Shown here: one piece after another, positions 1 to 7,379 of the stretch
Layout: the number at the start of each line of letters is the position of its first letter
Position numbering within the stretch: the stretch's first letter is position 1
Assembly: GCF_000166135.1 (NCBI RefSeq)
Contig: NC_014666.1
Coordinates: forward strand, 8,308,001 to 8,372,000
Direction: 5' to 3'
DNA length: 64,000 nt
Source: Pseudofrankia inefficax
GTDB taxonomy: Bacteria > Actinomycetota > Actinomycetes > Frankiales > Frankiaceae
Program-made: the position numbers and the translations under genes
Notes under the pieces: model-generated
Told to the model about the DNA's origin: nothing
Database searches by the model: none
Seen by the model: only the letters and a program-made list of their open reading frames with translations

Positions 1-1967
1 TCGTGGACGTCGGTGGGCTCGAACGCCACCCAGCCGAGGCCGGCGAGCAGCACCTCGGGCCAGGCATGCGCCTGCCAGCTGGTCACCGTGAACGTGCCGT
101 CCGCCGCCTCGGTCCGGGCGTCGAGCAGGTAGCCGACGGCCACCCGGGTCGGGAAGCCCAGCTCGCGGGCGAGCACCGCGAACGCGGCGGCGTGCTGCTC
201 GGCGTAGCCGTGGCCGTCGCCGGGCTGCTGACGGCTCAGGAATAGGTCGAGGACGCCGTAGGAGTGGCCGGGGCTCGCCGACAGGTCGTAGGGGTAGTCG
301 TCACGCAGGGCCGTCGCGAGGGCGGTGAGCCGGGCGTAGGGCGTCCCGGCGGTGCCAGCGAGCCTCCTGGCCTCGGCGTCGAGCCAGGACGGCTTGCCCG
401 GCAACTGGCGGTACCGGTCGGCGAGCGGCCCGGTCCCGGGCGCGGCGGTCCGCAGCTGGGCGGCCGTCGGCGCTGGCACCTGGGTGGTCAGCTGGACCCG
501 GTCGCCGGTGGCAGAGCCGCTGAGGCCGGCCAGGGCGCCGGAGCCCGGCTGGTACACGAGGCCGCCCGCGCCGCCGGCGAGGGCGGCCCGGTAGCCGACG
601 GAGGTCGGCTGGCCGAAGGTCGGCAGCAGTCCTCCGTCGAGCGCGGTGACGGTGATGTCGGCGCGGACGCTCGCCCGCGGGACCGCGTCCGCCAACGGCT
701 CGTCGGCGGCCGGGAGCGCGCGGTCGACGCGGACGTACCGGTCGTCGTCGCGCCAGGTCGCGCCGTCGAAGTCGCCGAGCGCCGCGATCCGGACCCGGTC
801 GACGGGGGCGGCCGGCTTGCCGGTCGCCGGGTCCGCGCGCGGGGTGGCCCCGGCGTTCGTCATGCGGACGGTGAACAGATCGCGCGGCTCGGTCTCGGTC
901 AGCTGCGCGCGGACGCGGACCAGCGGGTTGAGGCTCGTCGCGGACTGGGGCGCCGGATACCAGTGGTCTCGCGGGTCGAACCGGGAGGCCACCGGGACGA
1001 AACGACCGATCACCGTCGCGAGCAGCGCGACGGCCACGACGATGACGAGCCCGACCGAGACCGGCCCGGTGCGGACGCGGCGCGGCCGGCCCGCGCCGGC
1101 GGGCGGGCGCTGGGCCGTCCCGGCCGTGTCGCCGGCCGGGCTCGCGAGGCCGGCGGAGGCCTCGGCGACCGCCATCGAACGGCGAGCCGCTCGGGGCGCC
1201 GCCGCAGCCATCCCGAGCGCGACGAACGCGCCCGTGAGCAGCACCGGCGACGGCCGCCAGCCGACGGCGGGGGCATCCCGGCCGGCGGAGCCGACCAGGA
1301 CCAGCACCCCGACGAGGCCCAGCAGCGGTCCGAGCAGCGGCAGGAGCGGATTGTCGCCGCGCACCACCAGGACGACGGCCAGGAACGCGGACACCCAGAG
1401 CAGGGCACCGAGCGGCACCAGCAGCAGCGCCCGAGGCTGGGCCGGGACCGCGACGGCGAGCAGCCCCGGCCAGCCGTCCCGCAGCCCGTGGACGATCGGT
1501 CCGACGTGGCCCCCGGTCGTCGCCAGGCCGTAGGCGAGGCCACCGACCAGCCCGGCGACGCCGACCAGCTCGGCATTCGCCAACCGGCGACCGGCGGTCG
1601 CGCCGACCAGCGCGGCGAGGGCTACGGCCCCGAGCAGGGGCGGCAGGTAGCCGGCCGCGTCGAACAGCCGGCCCGCGACCAGCACGGCGGGCAGGCAGGC
1701 GAGCGAGATCAGGACCGTCTGGCCGATCCGGCGGGGCCGCCGCGTCGCCCGCCGACGCGCCGCGTGGCCACCGACTCCCCGCGGGCCGAGACCACTGGGC
1801 CGGCCTGGGCCGGCATCGGGCACCAAACGCGCCGGACGGGTCGGCAGCGCGCGGCGGGGGCGCGGGGCGCGCGGCCGCCACCGTCGGGGCGCCGGCCGGT
1901 CACCCGGGGCGTCATACGGCCGGTTCAGGGCCGGCTCGGACCGGTAGCTCTGGGCGCGGCCGCTCAT
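1..1967 (-). CDS. Transglutaminase-like membrane protein (copy A), C-terminus cut by window edge
   Basis: About 655 residues are visible and the protein runs off the left edge. The start is the ATG at 1967, which overlaps the stop of the DUF58 gene (ATGA) and opens a continuous frame. An Arg/Pro-rich N-terminus of about 80 residues is followed by hydrophobic segments of the DUF3488/TgpA type and then a periplasm-facing transglutaminase-like domain. Its triad His (HAWPEV, about residue 634) and Asp (FEPTD, about 653) are present. The usual Cys-Glu-Gln motif reads GYAEQH, so the catalytic Cys is Ala589. The family normally forms a membrane protease/transglutaminase-like partner of MoxR and DUF58 proteins. 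It is paralogous to the protein at 7380-10016. The fold is sure; enzymatic activity is doubtful. Confidence 0.88.
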   Translation of the reverse strand, partial: MSGRAQSYRSEPALNRPYDAPGDRPAPRRWRPRAPRPRRALPTRPARLVPDAGPGRPSGLGPRGVGGHAARRRATRRPRRIGQTVLISLACLPAVLVAGRLFDAAGYLPPLLGAVALAALVGATAGRRLANAELVGVAGLVGGLAYGLATTGGHVGPIVHGLRDGWPGLLAVAVPAQPRALLLVPLGALLWVSAFLAVVLVVRGDNPLLPLLGPLLGLVGVLVLVGSAGRDAPAVGWRPSPVLLTGAFVALGMAAAAPRAARRSMAVAEASAGLASPAGDTAGTAQRPPAGAGRPRRVRTGPVSVGLVIVVAVALLATVIGRFVPVASRFDPRDHWYPAPQSATSLNPLVRVRAQLTETEPRDLFTVRMTNAGATPRADPATGKPAAPVDRVRIAALGDFDGATWRDDDRYVRVDRALPAADEPLADAVPRASVRADITVTALDGGLLPTFGQPTSVGYRAALAGGAGGLVYQPGSGALAGLSGSATGDRVQLTTQVPAPTAAQLRTAAPGTGPLADRYRQLPGKPSWLDAEARRLAGTAGTPYARLTALATALRDDYPYDLSASPGHSYGVLDLFLSRQQPGDGHGYAEQHAAAFAVLARELGFPTRVAVGYLLDARTEAADGTFTVTSWQAHAWPEVLLAGLGWVAFEPTDVH

Positions 1968-3109
1968 CGGGCCGCCCTCGCGGTCCAGGCAGCGGCGAAG
2001 TCGTCGCTGGTACGGACGTTGACCACGAGCGCGCCGTTGATCCGCGGCCCCCGGCCGCCCAGCGGGTCACCCACCATGATCAGCGTGGCCATCGTGAACC
2101 GGGCGCGCGCCGCGGTGACCGCGGCCAGCTGGCTGCCCACGGGCTGGCCGGTGACGGCGCCGAGGGCGACGCCGGTCTGGTCCGGGGCCATCCCGAGCAG
2201 CGCCGGCAGCCCGGGGTCGGTGCTGCTCGGGGTGACGCCGGCGAGCAGGTCGAGTGCCTGGTCGACCGAGTCGGTGCCCTGGCCGGCCGCGACCCGGTCC
2301 CCGCCGGTGGTCCGCAGCTGGACCGGGAAGCGGTGGGTGTGGCTCGCGACCACGAGCGAGGCGGCGACCCGCACGGCATCCTCGAACGAGTCGTCGGCGT
2401 AGGGCCCGGCGCTGGTGTCCAGCACGACGAGCATGGTCGGCTCGTTCGGCACCACGTTGTGCCGGACCATCCGCGTGCGGGTGCGCGCGGTCGACGGCCA
2501 GTGGATGAGCCTCGGGTCGTCGCCCCGGACGTACTCGCGCAGGGAGTGGAACGCGACGCCGCCGCGCGGGGCCGTGTCCGAGGTCGCGCCCTCCAGGTCC
2601 GGCGAGCCACCGGTTGGCAGCGGGGGCACCGGGTGCACCCGCGGCCGGACCCGCAACGTGGACCGTTCGGGCAGCGCCCGGCCCGTGTACACCAGCCGCA
2701 GCGGGTCGCTGTGCGCGATCACCAGCGGGCCGATCTCGTAGACGCCACGGCGTGGCGTCGGGATCGGGTAGGTCCGCTGGGTCGTCCCGCCGGCGGCGAG
2801 CGCCGGCAGCGCGACGCCGACCTCGGTGCCGGCCACCCGCTCGGCAGCCTGGATCGGCGGGCAGCGGCGCCCGGAGACGTTCGTGACGGTCAGCAGCGCG
2901 TAGGCCTCCTCACCCTCGACGACCCGCTCGGGGTGGATCTCCCGCGAGATCGCCACGTCCGGGGCGGCCAGCAGCCACGCGCCGGCGACCAGCAGGGCGA
3001 GCGCCGCGGCGGCGGCCACGACGACGAGCTCCGGGTAGCCCAGCAGGATCCCGGCGATGCCGAAGACCACCGCGATCGCCGCGACCGCCACCCCGGATCT
3101 GGTGATCAC
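1964..3109 (-). CDS. DUF58 domain protein (copy A)
   Basis: This 381-residue protein has two adjacent N-terminal membrane segments (about residues 5-25 and 28-48), then a beta-rich region. The DUF58 hallmark follows at about 191-210 (REYVRGDDPR, then HWPSTART), and a von Willebrand A-like core begins at LDTSAG near residue 230. DUF58 proteins are membrane-anchored partners of MoxR ATPases and of transglutaminase-like proteins. The upstream MoxR gene ends 61 bp away and the downstream transglutaminase-like gene overlaps by 4 bp, so the three are probably co-transcribed. It is closely similar along its whole length to the protein at 10093-11238. The biochemical role is unknown; participation in a MoxR chaperone module is inferred. 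Confidence 0.92.
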   Translation of the reverse strand: MITRSGVAVAAIAVVFGIAGILLGYPELVVVAAAAALALLVAGAWLLAAPDVAISREIHPERVVEGEEAYALLTVTNVSGRRCPPIQAAERVAGTEVGVALPALAAGGTTQRTYPIPTPRRGVYEIGPLVIAHSDPLRLVYTGRALPERSTLRVRPRVHPVPPLPTGGSPDLEGATSDTAPRGGVAFHSLREYVRGDDPRLIHWPSTARTRTRMVRHNVVPNEPTMLVVLDTSAGPYADDSFEDAVRVAASLVVASHTHRFPVQLRTTGGDRVAAGQGTDSVDQALDLLAGVTPSSTDPGLPALLGMAPDQTGVALGAVTGQPVGSQLAAVTAARARFTMATLIMVGDPLGGRGPRINGALVVNVRTSDDFAAAWTARAAR

Positions 3110-3170
3110 GTTTCCTCGCCGCCGACGACGGGCCGGGCACCGGACGACCTCTCGGCCGCCCGTGGCTCGG

Positions 3171-4160
3171 TCAAGGCACCCGCGCCGAGGCGAGGATCCG
3201 GCCGAGGATCGACTCCGCCGTCGCGCCGTTCAGCTCGGCCTCGGGCCGCAGCAGCAGCCGGTGGCCGAGCACGTACGGGGCGAGCGCCTTGACGTCGTCC
3301 GGGGTGACGAACGTCCGGCCGTCGGTCGCGGCGTAGGCCTGCGCGGCGCTCGCGAGTGCCAGGCAGCCGCGGGGGCTCACCCCCAGCCGGAGCTCCGGGC
3401 TCACCCCCAGCCTCGACTCGGACCGCGGCCGGGTGGCGCGGGCGATCTCGATGATGTACTCGACGACCGGGCGCTCCAGGTGCACCCGACGGGCGATGGT
3501 GATCATCCGCCAGACGTCGGCGGCGGTGATCACGGGCCGCAGGTCCTGGACGGAGTGGCCGGACGCCCGGCTCAGCACCATGTCCACCTCGGCGTCCCGG
3601 TCCGGGAAGCCCATCTCCAGCCGGGCCATGAACCGGTCGATCTGCGCCTCGGGCAGGTCGTAGGTGCCGCCGTGCTCGACCGGGTTCTGGGTGGCGATCA
3701 CCAGGAACGGCCTCGGCACCGGATGGGTCTGCCCGTCGATGGTGACCTGGCGTTCCTCCATGACCTCCAGCAGCGCGGACTGGGTCTTCGGCGACGCGCG
3801 GTTCACCTCGTCGGCGAGCAGCACGTTCGCGAACGCCGGGCCCGGCCGGAACTCGAACAGGTTCGTCTGCTCGTTCCAGATCGAGACCCCGGTGATGTCG
3901 GTCGGCAGCAGGTCCGGGGTGCACTGGATGCGGCGCATCGCGCCGCCGTGGATCGAGCCGGCGATCGCCTTGGCCAGCGAGGTCTTGCCCACGCCGGGGA
4001 CGTCGTTGATGAGCAGGTGGCCCTCGGCGGCCAGGCAGGTCACCGCCAGCTGGACGACGCCGCGCTTGCCTCGGATGAGCCGCTCGACGTTGCGGACGAT
4101 CGACTCGGTCTGCGCGGCGAACCACGCCACGTCCTCGTAGCTCGCGGGAAGCTCGGGCAC
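3171..4160 (-). CDS. MoxR-family AAA+ ATPase (copy A)
   Basis: This 329-residue protein is a typical MoxR ATPase in length and motifs: Walker A VPGVGKT (about 54-60), Walker B LLADEVN (about 114-120), sensor-1 region ATQNP (about 156-160) and the conserved EAQIDRF stretch (about 171-177), then the lid domain. MoxR proteins are thought to act as ATP-driven chaperones for proteins with vWA-like domains, here the DUF58 protein encoded next. The start MPELPAS gives the usual N-terminus; the 160 bp to the kinase stop upstream are non-coding. It is strongly similar to the MoxR at 11235-12218. Family assignment is firm; client and process are inferred. Confidence 0.94.
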   Translation of the reverse strand: MPELPASYEDVAWFAAQTESIVRNVERLIRGKRGVVQLAVTCLAAEGHLLINDVPGVGKTSLAKAIAGSIHGGAMRRIQCTPDLLPTDITGVSIWNEQTNLFEFRPGPAFANVLLADEVNRASPKTQSALLEVMEERQVTIDGQTHPVPRPFLVIATQNPVEHGGTYDLPEAQIDRFMARLEMGFPDRDAEVDMVLSRASGHSVQDLRPVITAADVWRMITIARRVHLERPVVEYIIEIARATRPRSESRLGVSPELRLGVSPRGCLALASAAQAYAATDGRTFVTPDDVKALAPYVLGHRLLLRPEAELNGATAESILGRILASARVP

Positions 4161-4322
4161 GTCTCCTACTTCTGGTCCATGGGGGAAGGGGGATGGATCC
4201 GGCGACCGGCTCGGGATCGCCTCGCGTCACGAGGCCTTTCGATCGCCGATCCGGTCGGGCCTCGGGCCGTGTGGGGGCACCGTCCGAGGACCGGGCGCGA
4301 CGTGGCCGCGCCGGGCAGCCGG

Positions 4323-5675
4323 CTAGTGGACCATGACCACCGCCAGCACCACGACGGCGACGATCAGCGCGACGGCGGCGAACACCCGCAGGGCCCCACG
4401 GCGCGCGGCCAGCCGGAAGCCGGGATCCTCGCCCGTCCGCGCCCGCACCGCGCCGGTGTCGGCCGACGGCGCGGGCCGCGGTCCGGTGGACGAGGCGCGC
4501 TGCGGCGGGAGCCACGCTGGTCCCGGCCCGACGGCCGGCAGCGGTGGGCGAACCTGAAGCCTCCGGCCGGCCGCGGCGGCCACACCGGCGACGTCTGCGG
4601 TCGGCTCGGCCGGGCGCCCGGGCGCGTCCCGCGGCACCGCGTCCCGCGGGCCCGCGACGGACGGCACCGCGACGGGCGGCACCGCCACGGACGGCACCGC
4701 CACGGACGGCAAGGTGACGGGCTGGGTCGCGGGCGCGCCCGCGGCACCGCCAGCGCCGGCCCGCGGAGCCGGCGGACTGGCCGGCGCCTGGCCGGGCGGC
4801 CGCAGCGCGGCGGCGAGGTCATCGGCGAGCTCAAGCCGGACGTCGGCGCGGGCCAGCCAGTCCGGGCCGAGCGCGGCAGCCGCGGCGGCTGCCAGCTCGA
4901 AGAAGAAGGCCCGCGCGTCCTGCGGCCGGTCGGCCGGATCCTTGCGCAGGGCACGCAGCACCACCCGCGCGATCGGGTTCGCGACACCGATCAGCGCAGG
5001 TGGCTGCACGTTCTCATGGCACTGCCGGTGCGACTCCCAGGTGGCGTCGGCCCAGTGAAAGGGCGGCCGACCGGTGAGCAGCTCATACGCGACCAGGCCG
5101 AGCGCATAGATATCCGTGGTGTTCCGCAATGCGTCGGCCCGGAACTGTTCGGGCGCCATGTAGCGCCAGGTGCCGACCGGCCAGGTGGAGTTCACCACCG
5201 AGCCCTCGAAGGCACGCGCAATCCCGAAATCCGCGAGTTTTGGCTGGTCATCGGCGGTGAACAGGATGTTCTCCGGCTTGACGTCTCGATGCAGAAGCAC
5301 GTGGTGGGCCGAGTCGAGTGCGGCGGCCACCGCAAGCACGACCGCGCAGGCCCACTCGGGCGTCACCCTCCCCTGGCGCAGCCGCGTCCGCAGGCTTCCG
5401 CCGGGCAGCAGCTCCATCACGATCGCCGCGATCTCATTGGTGGCGCTGCCGTAGAGAACCTTGACTATGTGCGGATGATCGAGCTTCGTCGCGAGGATGC
5501 TCGCCTCGTGCCTGGCGTCCCCGACCGCCTCGGGCGGCAGTACCTTGACCGCGACCGCGCCGTACACCCAGTCCTCACCGCGTAACACCACACTGGAGGC
5601 GCCGCGGCCCAGCGGCTCGTCAAGCAGCCGCACGCTGGGCAACGCCGTGCGGACCGCGGCCCAATCAAAAAGCAT
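4323..5675 (-). CDS. PknB-like Ser/Thr protein kinase with C-terminal membrane anchor
   Basis: The kinase domain occupies roughly residues 15-290: glycine loop GRGASSVV (23-30), catalytic Lys44 in VAVKVL, HRD (129-131) with KPEN, DFG (149-151) and APE (174-176). All key catalytic residues are present. A Pro/Ala/Val-rich linker with VAVPSVAVPP-type repeats follows, then one hydrophobic segment at the extreme C-terminus (RVFAAVALIVAVVVLAVVMV), so the kinase faces the cytoplasm with almost no outside domain. The ATG at 5675 (MLFDWAAV) is chosen over an in-frame start at 5750 because it aligns with the starts of the two sister kinases. It lies directly upstream of MoxR copy A and may phosphorylate members of that module (inference). 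Confidence 0.93.
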   Translation of the reverse strand: MLFDWAAVRTALPSVRLLDEPLGRGASSVVLRGEDWVYGAVAVKVLPPEAVGDARHEASILATKLDHPHIVKVLYGSATNEIAAIVMELLPGGSLRTRLRQGRVTPEWACAVVLAVAAALDSAHHVLLHRDVKPENILFTADDQPKLADFGIARAFEGSVVNSTWPVGTWRYMAPEQFRADALRNTTDIYALGLVAYELLTGRPPFHWADATWESHRQCHENVQPPALIGVANPIARVVLRALRKDPADRPQDARAFFFELAAAAAAALGPDWLARADVRLELADDLAAALRPPGQAPASPPAPRAGAGGAAGAPATQPVTLPSVAVPSVAVPPVAVPSVAGPRDAVPRDAPGRPAEPTADVAGVAAAAGRRLQVRPPLPAVGPGPAWLPPQRASSTGPRPAPSADTGAVRARTGEDPGFRLAARRGALRVFAAVALIVAVVVLAVVMVH

Positions 5676-5849
5676 CACGCACCCGTCTCGCGCACGGATG
5701 CCCCCTGACTCTGACAAAGGCAAAACCACAGCCTGGCGCACCCGCTCCACGCCCGCGGGCGTGGTTCACGCGACGATTATGGCGCGCATCCCAGCGCACG
5801 GGCCCACCGACCTACAGAATCACGCTCGCCCGAAGAACACGCCTCGTGA

Positions 5850-7238
5850 TTAGCCGAGGATCTCCAGGGCGAGGACCGCGGCCAACGCCACCAACAGCAC
5901 GAACGCCAGCACGCTGACGAGGACGAGGTTGCGCCGGTCGTTGTTCGTCGCCGGCAGGGCGGTGCCGCCGACGTGGCCGGCCTGGTCAGGCAGGCGGCCG
6001 GCCGCCGGCCCACCATAGCCGGCCGGCGGCTGCCGCGGTGGCTGGTAGCCGGCCGGCGCCCAGTCCGGCTCAGGGGCGCGCGTCGGCGCCCAGTCCGGCT
6101 CAGGGCCGCGCGGCGCCGCCCAGTCCGACTCAGGGGCGCGCGTCGGCGCCCAGTCAGGTCCCGCCAGGGCGCGCTCCGGTGCGGCCGGCAGACCCGCGCG
6201 CACGGTCTCGTCGTCGGGATGCCAGACGTGGCGCGGCACCGGAGCCGGTGCCGGATTCGGATGGGGGCCCAGGTCCGGCGGCGCCGTCGCTCCGGCATCT
6301 GGCGGGGCCGTGGCCGCCACGACCGGCTCGCTGACAGGACTCTCGGGCGGCCTGCGGCTGGAGCGGGCGGCGACGCTCACCTCGTCGTCCAGGTCCACCC
6401 GGGTACCGGCGCGGGCGAGCCAGTCACGACCGAAGACGGTCCGCGCGGCACGGGCCAGGTCGAGCGCGAAGGCCTTGGCCGACTGCGGCCGGTCCGCCGG
6501 GTCGCGGGCGAGCGCCGTCAGCAGCACCCGGCCGATCGGCTCCGGGATCCGAGGCGGGATCACCGGCACCAGGTATTCGTGCGCCTCCCGCATGGAGGCG
6601 TAGTTCAGGCCGGGAAGCACGCCGAAGGGGGTCCGGCCGCCGAGCAGCTCGTAGCCGAGGACCCCGAGCGCGTAGACGTCGACCGTCGGGCGTGGCTTGC
6701 CGCCGACGAGCTGCTCGGGCGGCATGTAGTGCGGCGTTCCGACGATCGTGCTGCTGGTCGGCGACGCGCCCGCCACGATCTTCGCCACCCCGAAGTCGGT
6801 CAGCTTCGCCCGGCCGTCGGCGGCGAACAGCACGTTCTCCGGCTTCACGTCGCGGTGCAGCAGGCCCCGTTCGTGCGCCACCTGGAGGGCCGCGGCGACC
6901 GCCAGCACCACCGCGCACGACCATTCCGGCGCGAGGACCTCCTGCGCGATCCGCGAGCGCAGGTCCCCGCCGGACAGCAGCTCCATGACGATCAGGTCGA
7001 TGCCGCCGGCCCGGACGAAGTCGACGACGCGCACCACGTGCGGATGCTGCAGCTCGGCGAGGATCCTCGCCTCACTGCTCAGACCGGCCGGGCCCAGGCT
7101 GGGCAGCACCTTGATGGCGAACTGGCGGCCGACCGCGTTCTCCCCGGCCAGCACCATGCCGTAACCACCGCGCCCAAGCTGCCGCCCCAGCCGGTAGCCA
7201 GGCAGTGCGGCCTCGATCGCCGCCCGGTCGACGATCAC
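5850..7238 (-). CDS. PknB-like Ser/Thr protein kinase with repeat linker and C-terminal membrane anchor
   Basis: This is a complete kinase of about 462 residues. GRGGYGMV (22-29), Lys43, HRD (128-130) and DFG (148-150) are intact. The GTG at 7238 (reading VIVDRAAIEAALPGY) is preferred to the ATG at 7271 because a G-rich ribosome binding site lies just before it and the sister kinase at 12335-14284 starts identically. The linker contains near-identical ten-residue units (EPDWAPTRAP type) encoded by 30-bp tandem repeats. The last 25 residues form one membrane segment with only a few residues outside. It follows the terminator-like hairpin after transglutaminase-like copy B and precedes another kinase gene, 174 bp away. 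Confidence 0.93.
   Translation of the reverse strand: MIVDRAAIEAALPGYRLGRQLGRGGYGMVLAGENAVGRQFAIKVLPSLGPAGLSSEARILAELQHPHVVRVVDFVRAGGIDLIVMELLSGGDLRSRIAQEVLAPEWSCAVVLAVAAALQVAHERGLLHRDVKPENVLFAADGRAKLTDFGVAKIVAGASPTSSTIVGTPHYMPPEQLVGGKPRPTVDVYALGVLGYELLGGRTPFGVLPGLNYASMREAHEYLVPVIPPRIPEPIGRVLLTALARDPADRPQSAKAFALDLARAARTVFGRDWLARAGTRVDLDDEVSVAARSSRRPPESPVSEPVVAATAPPDAGATAPPDLGPHPNPAPAPVPRHVWHPDDETVRAGLPAAPERALAGPDWAPTRAPESDWAAPRGPEPDWAPTRAPEPDWAPAGYQPPRQPPAGYGGPAAGRLPDQAGHVGGTALPATNNDRRNLVLVSVLAFVLLVALAAVLALEILG
6055..6161 (-). repeat. 30-bp tandem repeat inside kinase linker
   Basis: Three full units start at 6055, 6085 and 6115, and a partial fourth starts at 6145. Each unit begins (G)GCGCCCAGTCCGGCTCAGG on the plus strand with few substitutions. 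They encode the decapeptide repeats in the juxtamembrane linker of the kinase. The repeat length is a multiple of three, so copy-number change would keep the frame. Confidence 0.85.
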
Positions 7239-7339
7239 GCCTGCCCCACCCCCACGAGCCACCCTGCCCACCCTGCCGGCGGGCGCCTCCGCTCATGCTC
7301 TCGCGGAGATCCTTCACCTGCTACACCGAGGTCGCCAAC

Positions 7340-7378
7340 GCCCCGGGGGCGGCCGCCGGTTGGTGGCCGCCCCCGGGC
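7340..7378 (-). terminator. Terminator-like hairpin after transglutaminase-like copy B
   Basis: GCCCCGGGGGCGGCC (7340-7354) pairs with GGCCGCCCCCGGGC (7365-7378) with one bulged base and a ten-base loop. It lies immediately after the stop codon at 7380 in the reading direction. There is no clear T-run, as is common in GC-rich actinobacteria. It separates the upstream cassette from the two kinase genes downstream. Confidence 0.55.
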
Positions 7379-7379
7379 G

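Noticed and set aside
264-2402. Plus-strand open frame of 712 codons
   Set aside because: It is antisense to the transglutaminase-like and DUF58 genes and has no recognisable domain.
6055-6161. CRISPR-like direct repeats
   Set aside because: Units are contiguous without spacers, in frame with the kinase linker, and encode a decapeptide repeat.
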